Assembly: GCA_022925895.1 (NCBI GenBank)
Contig: JAKSYS010000053.1
Location: 1 to 64,000 of the forward strand
Reading direction: 5' to 3'
Length of the DNA: 64,000 nt
DNA from: Fragilaria crotonensis
Taxonomy: Eukaryota; Bacillariophyta; Fragilariophyceae; Fragilariales; Fragilariaceae
This document shows positions 37,335-47,169 of this stretch, piece by piece. How positions within the stretch are numbered: position 1 is the stretch's first letter; every line of letters begins with the position of its first letter. The notes beneath the pieces were generated by a model. The model saw only the letters and a program-made list of their open reading frames with translations. It was not told where the DNA came from and did no database searches. The position numbers and the translations under genes are program-made.

Positions 37335-39425
37335 ACTGAAAGCCCAGGAGACACATCCCGCTTGACTCAGGATAATATAAAATGTTCCTTTCTTACCAGA
37401 GCAGATGTAAGATCACGGCAGGAAATGGATGCATCTAACCCAGAAGTTAGTTGAGTGCATCTGGTGTATGCTTATTTTGTTGTTGCTTCTTACAATTGTG
37501 AGCTAACGCACCCTTGTTCTTGTCTCTGGTGCTTAATTCAGAACTCCAACTGTCTTTTGAAGCCATTGCAGATTTGTGGAACAGCTTTGCCTTCAACCCT
37601 GGAGCACCACCAGACTCACTCCTGCAACACTGCCAAGAACTGAAGACACCTTCACATTCATAAGGTCTGGCGTCCTCAGAATCACCAGCTGTAGGGAACA
37701 AAGCGGACAAGGCAAGGATGGGTGAGATCAAGAAGACAATGCTGACCAAGAAGGGGAGACCATTGGTCCTGAACAACAACCGATGGATGACACTGTCTCG
37801 TACATTACCTCCGCCGACTTTCCTTTTCATTGTGCAAGCAATGGAATGCTCTTTGGCCAACCTGCTTGCTCAAAGCATAGTAGAGCTGATGTCCTATTTC
37901 CGGTCATCCTATAGAGCTGCTGTACTTTTGGGAGGTTGCTGACACCCACCAACAGCTGCAATTCTTGTTGCAGCATCTTAGCAACAACACAAGTGCCTTG
38001 GATGCCTAATGTGCTTCAAGTACTTGTGGTGGCAGTTGTAGTTGCCTATGCCATCAGCAGCAGCAAAGTGCTCCCTAGTAGACTTGAGAATCACTTGGAG
38101 CTGTGGCACATTCAACCACTGATCTGTGCTGAGTTCAACCACCAGCAGACCTCACAAGTCTTGATACGGGCGCAAGAGTTTGAGGAATGCAAGATCCATT
38201 TCAATCTACATCAGATTGATGCAAGCATTGTTTCAATCAATGAGCAAGCCAGCTGATTGACTTGGCACATCACTTCAGTTGAAGTATTGCCTGCAGAACT
38301 CAATCCATGGGATAACAAAAGTCAACAGGTTTGAGAATTCTTTGTTAAGAGTGAAAGCCATGTTGTACAACAGGAGATGAAGGAAGTGTACATGGAAATT
38401 CACACAATTTGTACAGAATGAGGATTATACTCTAAGTCCCCATTGTCCCAACACTGCATGTAGTGATGCTAATTATTGTGACCACAACACGGGTGCACTG
38501 CCTGTCAAGAAATTCAATTGATGCAACTAGGGAGTACCATATATCATATATCACATCATGGAAGTGTTACTCTGTCTGTGTGGCTAGTGTATTTGCAGCA
38601 TCGGTGGCTGTTACGGCGACATGCATTAATTCCTCAGGAATGACCTCATTGTGGCTTGCTGACTGAGAATTCTGCATTGTTGCAACAAAGGGAAACACGC
38701 TGTTGACTTCATTTTGCCAATCATCATGGGCAGTAGCCATACGATTGCAATTGCCATCCGTGTCTATTGTCTATACTCCAGTACAGTAGTTGTGCCACTT
38801 TGCGAGCACAAGCACAAGTGCCGTGGTCCGTCGTACTGTGATATTCAATGGGACTTTACTCGTGATATGCCCTTTTGCATGTATCATACATATGTACATG
38901 TTTCCAAGTTGTTTGTAATTATCCTTGATGAAACTTCTGCTGTGCTATAGAATTGACTGTCCTGGGGACCATCCTAGTTTTGTTCCTCTCTTCAATCCGT
39001 GATGGGCGGCGAACTGCAACATCACGAATGACACCAGCCACATTCGTAATGATGTTGTGAAGTGTCTAATACTGAATTCTTTACGTCAAGTGAATAAGAC
39101 ACTCTTCTTGTTTTCCTAGATGTAGTGACCATTGTCCCTTACTGCAGGATATCTGATGACTTCATGGCTTTTCTAGATGGTCTGAGTATGCACCAGCATA
39201 GAGGAGTTAAGAACTTCAATGCTACTCAGTCGTCGGGAGGATGACATAGGGAGTACAATTTGCTCCTGACAAAAGACCAGGAAGCCAAAATTGTGCTGGT
39301 TCTCCAGCACAAGTGTACTACCGGTAACACGATATTAATTGGTTATATGTACTTGGACGCTTGAAAAATTGGATCGAACTTATCACAACAAGGATATAGC
39401 CAGGATCCGGACGAAAACCTTCCTT
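37335..39425. other. Unit spacer, right part (C-D)
   Basis: About 2.1 kb shared by all units. A minus-strand ORF (37447-37860, with a possible membrane segment LPFLVSIVFLISPILALSAL) and plus-strand ORFs at 37718, 37936, 38463 and 38714 are kept in the copies. That is expected from recent duplication and is not evidence of coding. It may be the 5' part of the decayed transposon. Confidence 0.35.
39293..39310. terminator. Small hairpin 3' of sulfatase D
   Basis: GTGCTGG-TTCT-CCAGCAC, a perfect 7-bp stem about 115 bp beyond the sulfatase stop on the gene's 3' side. Repeated downstream of B and C. May be part of a 3' UTR signal; function not shown. Confidence 0.3.
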
Positions 39426-41856
39426 TTATGACATAATTGCAAGCACACAGCAAACCGCCCAACTCAGGAAACCTGTCACAATATGGCTTGCCTGCTGACT
39501 ATATGCTGAGTTTGGAAGCTCAACATCAGACGTCTCAGGATATGATGTCGGGCCCGACGGAGTGGCCACCGCTTCTTCTGCGTTAGTTGTACTCGTTGCA
39601 CGGAGTTCTTCAGTAGGATGGACAGTAGGTTCTTGAGTTGGGTCTGCAGGGCTTTCGGTAGGGGCTTCGGTGGGGACTTGGGTTGGTTCTTGAGTAGGTT
39701 CTTGAGTAGGGGTTGGATTATCCCAGTCAATGTAAAGTGGAACTGATAATGCATCGCTCTCGTTGCAGGAAATGCGGATATAGGCGTCGACTGATCCTGG
39801 GGCTTCGACTGTGACATCATACGCAAGTGTCACCTTCAATCGGAAAACATCGAACGCAGGCACCGTCGCACCATCAGTACTGAGGTGAAACAATCCAGCG
39901 TCCACTCCCAGCATTTGAAAATTACAATGAAGCGATCCTGGAGTCCTGCGTCCTACATACAACCACTCATTGCGAGTATACCTGGATTCGACCAGCGCTA
40001 CCTTGCGAAACACCAGAAACTGATCACCAACCCACAGATCAGATGCGGGCCAAGATTGGCGGAGAAGTATCTCATTGATATCTCCCTGCCCTTCGTGTGC
40101 GTTGTATATCGGATCAGAATAGAAGTCGTTGTTCGCCGTGTCCTGCACGCGATGCATCCAGTCCAGGAGCAAATACCTCAAGTGCTCAGCCTTTCCTACT
40201 GAAGCGTCGGTAGGCGATACACCATCGCCGTGTAATAAGTTGTGCATTTCAAATGGGTCGTCGGCGAGATTGAACAGCACATCCGGTTTGGTTGAAGCCG
40301 CTTTTTTGTACATGAGTAGTTTGAAGTTTCCATGTCGAATCATGAAGTTCGGCCTATCGTCCAACGTTCTCGTGAGTTCGACGCTGTCGATCGGCTCGCG
40401 AAAGTCCCATTCTGCCACAGCTGCTGTCTCGTCATACAGAGAATTGAAGAGCGTTCCTTCGATGAAGGGGCGGAGAGCGACCATCGCCGTTGTTTGATGA
40501 GCCGGCCCCGGCATAGTCTAGAATAGTGCCGAAGACATTCATCAGGCTGGTGGGCTCCTCAACGACCGTTCCTGCCGGAATCACACCCGGCAGTTTAAAG
40601 AACAACGGCACTCTGACCGACTCCTCATAGAAGTTGTTTTTGCCTCTTTGGCAGTGCGCACCCAGCATTTCCCCGTGATCTGAAGTAAACACCACGAGTG
40701 TATTTTCCGCAATACCCAGCTCGTCGAGTCGATCTAGCGTGATGCCCACGAGTGTATCGATCTCCTCCACCATGGCATAGTAAACAGCTGTCCATTCCTT
40801 GACCTTCTCAACATCGCAATATCCTGCATCCTCAAGCATTGCCTGGTCTCCATCAGGTGAAATATACGATGTTGTTTCGTCGGTCCCATCGCCCGTCGTG
40901 GGCGATTCGAACAAATCCTGGCGCCGGTCCCAATAGTAGGAGAGATACTCAAATGGAGCCATGAAAGGCGGATGTGGATGATGGTAACTGATTGTCAAGA
41001 GAAACGGAGTGTCATGGGAAGCCAGCCGATTCAAAGCACGCAGGGCGACATCATGGTTGAAAAATGATGCGGAATAATGCTTGCCCAATGTGAAGTTTCC
41101 CATCTGAGAGTCCTCGCTGGATTTGAAATTGTTCGACTCACTCAACGGCGTATTCGTTGGTAGGCCATACCTGGAATCTAAGGCTATCGGAGTATATGGA
41201 AACTCAGAATACGAATCCTCCTGTTGCCCATCTTCGAATGCCTTGCTGATGTCTCCTCGGTCAAGGAAATACTTGAGGTACCTTCTAAGAATGACTTGCC
41301 CGCCCACATCTTCGAAAGAAGAGGCACCGGTGGAGTAGTCGTAGTCATTACTATCCACGGCTCGAGACGACCCATCACGGCGATCGTACAACCTTGACGG
41401 AACGTGCCATTTGCCGTAGTATTCAGAAACGTAACCGTGATCCTCCACCAGAATCTGGTCCAAGCCCTCCAACTGGTCGATCTTGTCCTGAAACAACTTA
41501 GGGTTGAGTGCGTTGACGCTCTCGTCCATCCGATTGGTTTGCACCCCGGTACGCTCAATGGTGCAACCGGTGCGGAGGGTTGCTCGTGCTGGCCCGCAGA
41601 CAGGACACTGTGTGTAGGCTGTGCGGACGTACGCCCCCTCTTTCGAAAGGCGATCCAAGTTTGGGGTTCGGATCTTGAGCTTTCCATCGTATGTGAGGAG
41701 CTCATCCTGAACTCGACGTATCGCGTCGTAGCGCTGTTGGTCTGTCATGATGAATAGGATGTTTGGCTTGGCAATGCATGGCGTCGCGCGTGTCAACAAG
41801 ACGAGTGAAAGCCAAAGTGCTTCCAAAATCATCCGTGACGAAATCCGCATGTCCAT
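39426..41856 (-). pseudogene. Secreted sulfatase, copy D (one 2-nt frame break)
   Basis: Open from the ATG at 41856 to about 40475, where GAGAGAGC of copy C reads GAGAGC, a 2-nt loss. The rest (39426-40514) is open in another frame. The first ~230 residues differ from A-C at about 20 positions (signal peptide end RATPCIAKPN, CGPARATLRTG, VGGQVILRRYLKYFLDRG), whereas everything downstream of about 41150 is identical to C. The upstream DNA is unrelated to that of the other copies. Inactivation or consensus error are both possible, as the break is in a GA repeat. Confidence 0.78.
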
Positions 41857-42124
41857 TAACCAACTACTTTTCTCGATTTCCCTTGTCGAAGGAGAATGCT
41901 TTCAACCTCTTGGCTTGGAGTGAGACGCCCACCCTAAGATGTCATCGAAGCAACATATGAAGGACGTTTGAAATCTCCATGTATGTGTATACAGTATACA
42001 AGCAACTCACCGCTGGCGCCATTTCTAAGATGGACATTTTCGTATAGTGCCTTTAGAAACCTATTTTATCATAGGACATATTGAGGTGTCTTTACCGCTC
42101 TAGAGAGTACTTTTTACGCTCGTC
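41857..42124. promoter_or_regulatory. 5' flank of sulfatase D (unique)
   Basis: Not homologous to the 5' flanks of copies A-C, so copy D has a different promoter. No gene seen. Confidence 0.4.
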
Positions 42125-42193
42125 ATGTTTTGAAAAAGCGGCGCGCGACACCGAATGCACGTAGAATTGGGATTTCGAACAAGAATCTGTTTA
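42125..42193. repeat. Partial unit of the 95-99 bp tandem repeat
   Basis: TTTTGAAAAAGCGGCGCGC... through GAATCTGTTTA matches the units at 43351-43642. It is cut off from them by the MITE-like element. Confidence 0.75.
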
Positions 42194-43348
42194 GGGCGTG
42201 TCCATTCAAAAAATATTTGATCCAAGTTTCGAAGTTTCGAAGTGCTCGAACTAATCGATTGTGGGTTCGATTTTTGTCTTTCCTGAGTGGTGTCCATTCA
42301 AAAATGAGAGTATCCAAGTTTTGAACTCCCAAGTTTCTCTTCAAACAAGTCGATGGTGAGTCCAAGTTTCTTACGTACTACAGTATGTCCTAGTAGAAGT
42401 AGAGTACTCCAGTATTATAGTACCAAATGACGACAATGAACTCAGTTCCAACTTGAGGAGCAGACGAAGATGGCGAATGTCCCCCCTCACTTGCCGTACT
42501 AGAGCATTCATTATCCGTTGCAAATGTTGTTGTTGAGAATGCGACAGCTGTGTTCTTCTACAAGAATCATACTCCTCACTCCCCACACGGTTTTCGCGAG
42601 GCTTCGTTGTGACCAGTTCATTGAACAACCACGAGAAGCCATGTCGATTTCACCGAACGGAGAGAATGCAGAGACTGCCTTGTTTTAACATGCAAAGTAG
42701 CCATGGACTACAACTGGTGGTTTCACTTTTGAATCTTCACGTAGACCCGAATCGTCCCACAATCCATCACAACGTGAAACGTGACCACAGGTGGTGTGGT
42801 GGCGTCACAGGTGGATTCCCTTCATGTATAGCAAGATGTCATGTGATGCAGATGGCTGCCTGGTCGAGAGGATGGTCAGAAATCATCGTCGTTTGGAATA
42901 CAGCATGATGGTGTTGACGACGATGATTCCGCGACAAGATCTCAAATTATATACATGTCGCAAATTGATTGAGCAAGAACAGCAATTATGAATTGGCTAA
43001 TGCATGAAGCCCTCTGTGTACATCTCATGTACATTAAATATGTAAATGCTACGGTAGTAGTGTACTACATGACGAGGATGGAGAACACAGCTCTTTACAT
43101 ACTACGTGTATTTAAGTTGAGTTCGAATCTTCTCTAATGAGTGGTCCAAAGTGAAGAGATTGAACAGGTTATGAATGTTGGATTTCTCAACTTGGCTAAA
43201 AAAATCTCGTTAACTTGGATTGCCAAGGCCGCGAAAGATGAGTCCCACTAACTCAGAAATCGAAGTTGAATCACGAGTCGATTAGTTCGAGCACTTCGAA
43301 ACTTCGAAACTTGGATCGAATATTTTTTGAATGGACAATGGACACGCC
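42194..43348. mobile_element. MITE-like non-autonomous DNA element with ~70-bp TIRs
   Basis: Left end GGGCGTGTCCATTCAAAAA continues for about 70 bp (to about 42265). Its reverse complement lies at about 43270-43348 with a short internal duplication. TTA flanks both ends (42191-42193 and 43349-43351). The TTA duplication and GGG-starting termini fit PIF/Harbinger-type elements (inference). The interior has two short overlapping plus-strand ORFs (42609-42908, 42791-42991) with no recognised transposase motif. The motif GTGTCCATTCAAAAA recurs once just inside the left TIR (near 42290). Confidence 0.72.
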
Positions 43349-43350
43349 TT

Positions 43351-43642
43351 ATTGATCGTCGGCGCATCACGAAGCAACATTTTGAAAAAGCTGCGCGCGC
43401 CATCAAATGCACGTATGAATTGGGATTTCGAACAAGAATCTGTTTATTGATCCTCGGCGCATCACGAAGCAACAGTTTGAAAAAGCGGCGCGCGCCATCA
43501 AATGCACCTACATAGAATTGGGCTTTCGTACAAGAATCTGTTTATTGATCCTCGGCGCATCACGCAGCAACATTTTGAAAAAGCTGCGCGCGCCATCAAA
43601 TGCACGTACAGTAGAATTGGGATTTCGTAAAAGAATCTGTAT
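43351..43642. repeat. Minisatellite, three 95-99 bp units
   Basis: Units at 43351-43445, 43446-43543 and 43544-43642, each starting ATTGATCxTCGGCGCATCAC and ending AAGAATCTGTNT, with a few substitutions and small indels. The array continues on the other side of the MITE as a partial unit. Confidence 0.85.
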
Positions 43643-44338
43643 ATTGACCCTGATTGTTGCAGCAAGAGTACTTCTACTTGCACAGCACGACGACAAGGAA
43701 GACATGTCGGACGATGTGAGACCCTCTCTAGGACGGCAGCTCCACACACATTGACACGCTTGGGAGTCAAGTTAGTGCGAGACCGTCAGAAACAGAAAGG
43801 GGAGAACACGACAGCACAATGAACGAGAGCGCGGCGGTATCCGAGGAGGTATGTACGACCTCCAATGCGGCGGTTCGAGTGCACACGGTTTTTCACAACA
43901 ATGAAATTCCTCGTAAAGTAGCTCCTGGTACAAAATGTACAGCTACTGTGAAAATCCATTTCAGTACCTTCTTGCGTTCCGATGATTGCTCCTGCCTCCT
44001 GCCACATCTCACCCGATAGACTTGGTGCAAACCAGGTTTTAGCGGGACAACATACACCGCAAATTTCAGGTCTATTCCTGCTTTGTCAACCACAATCTTC
44101 ACATCGCGTAGGACGAGACAAAATATATGTTGCTCTGGTGTGAACCCCTCACCCCATTATGCAATGCCAAGCACAATGAACTTTGAAAAGAGCTCTACTA
44201 CTGTGCATCACTACCTATAGTACTCCGCATAAAAAAAGCGCTAAGCTCCGAACATATGTGCATGCAGTGGTACGACATACTCGGAGTACTAGAAAGCCAT
44301 TCCTGCGTACAAATATCAGCTTTTCCTACTACCATAGT
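43643..44338. other. Intergenic, no gene supported
   Basis: Contains a short ORF (43819-44019, with FHNNEIPRKVAPGTKCTATV) that could be a gene relic, but nothing confirms it. Downstream of DUF3095 copy 1. Confidence 0.35.
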
Positions 44339-45607
44339 CTAGGAAACTTGGTCGTAACTGTGTCTTCGTTTGGGAGTATCGCGCAAATTCTTTACCATGG
44401 TGGCGAGTTCATCAGCAAACGTGACAGGAACAGATGGTTGGCGAGTATGACGAAGCTGACGCTTCAATTGCTTTGCTGCAATCGCAAAGCCACCATCACC
44501 ACCGTCGATGAAGTGGATGTGATTGCCATCCTCCAATCCTTGAACGAAGCAAGTCATTCGAGATGTAGACGAAAAGTGGATCCCATAGTAAACATCACCG
44601 CGTTGGTGTGCGTTTTGAAGATATTGCTCAAGAAGGGAAGCTTCGTCATCGCTACAATCTAACACCATTCTCAACATATCGTCGAACTTTTGATGATCCG
44701 TGTGAAACTTCATGGCTGCCTTGTAAGGAACGGGATCGTTGCCTAACACAGTCTTCATGGTAAGAAATGCCTTGACAGCAACTGAAATCTCGAGCCTCCT
44801 GTTAAGCCATGCCATGGGCTGACGCACACACCATCGCTTTTCGTCTTCAACACAGTCCTCCACAGTCCGATACGTCATCAGCTCAGGGTGCACCGGATGT
44901 GCGTCTCGTACATCGGAGAAGATTTCCTTCAGCTTTTCGAAAAATTGAATGTAAGGCTGCTTCCCCTTGTTACGACCAGCCATCACTAACAACGATATGA
45001 CACGCCCGCGCTTGTTAGGGATGTCCTTCCAACGACAAGTCAAGCCAGCAAGGTTCACACGACGTGACGTTGATTCCGGAATTTCGTACGTCTCCGGTTC
45101 GTCTTTCACTTTCGCCTCTGCAACGAGAAGACCACCACCTCGAAAGACCGCGATACATTTTCCGGCGCACAACTCGTGCTTAGCGACCTCTACGCAAATG
45201 TACTCAGCAGTAACCTCCGAAATGTCCACCATGCCAACGCGCAACTCCAAACCAAAGTTTTTCTTCGACAAGTTCTTGAGGGCCGCCAGCTCTGCCGACA
45301 CAGCCTTGATGTGACGATTGGGGATAAGCAAAGTCGCACCATCGCCTCCAAAGACGTATGGGAACTCCAAGCCAGGCAGAAGGTTCTGCACGGCTGCGAT
45401 TCCTGCGACGCCAATGGTGTTGACATCCTTGTATCGACCTTCGTCAATGGCTTTCGTGGAGCCCTTGACGTCTGTAATGACCACCGTCCATCCAAGGGGG
45501 ACGCGAACGTAGTGTTTGTCATTCGTTAGTTCAGAAAAGTCACTGAAGCTCGTCAGGTGTTTATAAAACGTTTCAGAGGCATCTTCGTTGGGATGGGAAC
45601 TTTTCAT
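44339..45607 (-). CDS. DUF3095 family protein, copy 1
   Basis: Intronless. Start placed at MKSSHPNEDASETF (45607), which aligns with the start of copy 2; an in-frame ATG at 45667 would add 20 residues. 422 residues. N-terminal half: VPLGWTVVITDVKGSTKAID, GRYKDVNTIGVAGIAAVQNL, FGGDGATLLIPN, FGLELRVGMVDISEV, which are DUF3095 hallmarks. The DxxGST and GGDGATLL strings recall class III nucleotidyl cyclases, so a cyclase-like fold is plausible, but activity is not established. The C-terminal half ends in a region binding nothing I recognise (FIDGGDGGFAIAAKQLKRQL). No signal peptide or membrane segment. Copy 2 lies 1.5 kb upstream in the same orientation. Confidence 0.82.
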   Translation of the reverse strand: MKSSHPNEDASETFYKHLTSFSDFSELTNDKHYVRVPLGWTVVITDVKGSTKAIDEGRYKDVNTIGVAGIAAVQNLLPGLEFPYVFGGDGATLLIPNRHIKAVSAELAALKNLSKKNFGLELRVGMVDISEVTAEYICVEVAKHELCAGKCIAVFRGGGLLVAEAKVKDEPETYEIPESTSRRVNLAGLTCRWKDIPNKRGRVISLLVMAGRNKGKQPYIQFFEKLKEIFSDVRDAHPVHPELMTYRTVEDCVEDEKRWCVRQPMAWLNRRLEISVAVKAFLTMKTVLGNDPVPYKAAMKFHTDHQKFDDMLRMVLDCSDDEASLLEQYLQNAHQRGDVYYGIHFSSTSRMTCFVQGLEDGNHIHFIDGGDGGFAIAAKQLKRQLRHTRQPSVPVTFADELATMVKNLRDTPKRRHSYDQVS

Positions 45608-47169
45608 GTCTGACCTTGTTAGATATTGAACTGTCTGGTCGCCTTTCGGTTGGAAGGGGTACTTCAATGGACGGTAACAGGATGTCTTGACTCCAATCCT
45701 TCAGTCTGTTTATGTGCTCAGTTTATGCATGTGTTTTTGGAGCACTTTGAACTCATTTATCTTGCATTGCTCTGAGTACCCTTGTACTTCACGATTAGAT
45801 CCGACATCCGGAAAGTCACCTCGGCGTGGTGATGTGGGCATTGCACACACCCTGATGAATTTCCTGATGTCCTTGATGTAATTCTTTTAGAAAACTCAGA
45901 AAATGTCCATTACGCTAAGTAAGTATCAGACGCCCACATACGCACGGGTCATTGGAGAGGCATCTCCGAGTGGTACATTTTTACCGTAAAACCACGTGTC
46001 ATAATTGCCACAAAACGCACTGACGTGGAAGGCCGACATTTAAATCGATACCCGAACATACGGAGTACTCCTACGTCGAACAGTACGACATTGTGAAACG
46101 AACTTTACCCTCTGCTGTCGTGGCCTTTGGACATAGTCACATAGATTGTGATATTTGTTGCAGATATGCGGTCCATTCCACTTGCGCAGCCTCCATTGCA
46201 GGTGCACGGGATCGTCAGTCTTGGATACAAGACTGAATTCTGAACGTGGCATGGACCAATTCTGCCCTGGGGGTATGTAAGGTGTGGGATAGGTCTGCGT
46301 GTGTCGTGTATCAGTATGGCACAAGGAATGAGATGCGACGTGGCAACGTGCACTGTATGTTGCATACTGGTTTGACGTTTGACCCACAGGCACTTCTTTG
46401 AAAGTACTCCGAGACTCCGCGTATCCGAGAAGTCCGAAGTAGATTGGAAATGACCGAGATGACAGGTTTATGTTGCGCACTCAGAACTTATATTATAGAG
46501 TACATGGACAGGAATAAATACGAATTGATTGGGGAAATGAGTGAATCGCGGTCCACGGAACGAAAATGTCGAGACGCCACGCCACCAATGATCGAAATCA
46601 GATCATGTGAAGAAAATTGATGAAGCAGACAGCAGACCAATGCACGGTCGGCCAGTATGAACACCAACTCGGCTAACAGTATAATCAATTTACTGATCAT
46701 CGGATTGGAACAACTCTTCATTGAATGTCTAATGAATTCAGACACATACGTCGTGTGGCCTTCGGTGTGTAATGGTGAACACCAACTCGGCTAATACAAG
46801 AATCAACTTGCCGATTATCGGATTGGAACAACTATCATTGAATGTCTAATGAATTCAGACACATGCGTCGAGCGACCTTCGTTATGTGATGGTGAGGGTA
46901 CTGTACAATGTCGAACAAAGGCGAACCTTCTCAGGTCCTGCATGTCTGCAAGAGGTCATTTCGCGACCGTAGCGACCGTAACTCCAAAGGATTGAACCTT
47001 TTGAGGAATGCTCCCGTGCCCAAGGGCTACTTAAGGCAAGTGAAGTGACACCTCACTTATGGAGTACGTGCAATAACGATGAAATACACACGTCCAGTGC
47101 GCTCAATTGTCAACTGTCCATCATCGAGAGCTTCATGATTTAAGGATGGTTGCGATAGTGAGGACCGAC
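45608..47169. other. Spacer between the DUF3095 paralogues
   Basis: The first ~100 bp resembles the region just upstream of copy 2 (TGTCTGGTCG, AAGGGGTAC, TTGATTCCAATCCTTC-like strings), so the promoter was copied with the gene. A 146-codon minus-strand frame at 46040-46480 has no support as a gene. Confidence 0.5.
46659..46890. repeat. Two-copy 118-bp direct repeat
   Basis: Units start GAACACCAACTCGGCTAA at 46659 and 46777 and share ATCGGATTGGAACAACT and TGTCTAATGAATTCAGACAC. About 85-90% alike by eye. Confidence 0.75.

Larger units (their letters stand above)
8611..41856. repeat. Tandem segmental array: four sulfatase units
   Basis: Sulfatase genes at 8611 (A), 22430 (B), 30924 (C) and 39426 (D), all minus strand. 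Starts of B, C and D are 8494 and 8502 bp apart. A to B is 13.8 kb, of which 5.2 kb is an LTR element present only in that spacer. Spacers A-B, B-C and C-D are near-identical and include the same nested mobile elements, so the unit amplified after those elements had inserted. Homology stops at 41856, exactly at the start codon of copy D, and on the left near 8570. Confidence 0.93.

Noticed and set aside
43351-43642. CRISPR-like array
   Set aside because: Only three contiguous 95-99 bp units without spacers, in a eukaryotic genome; a minisatellite explains it.
43819-44019. Short ORF MNESAAVSEEVCTTSN...
   Set aside because: Looks protein-like in composition but is isolated, short and unmatched; not enough to call a gene.
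46040-46480. 146-codon minus-strand ORF between the DUF3095 genes
   Set aside because: No recognisable domain, odd composition (Arg/His/Cys/Tyr), no paralogue or splice context; likely chance.
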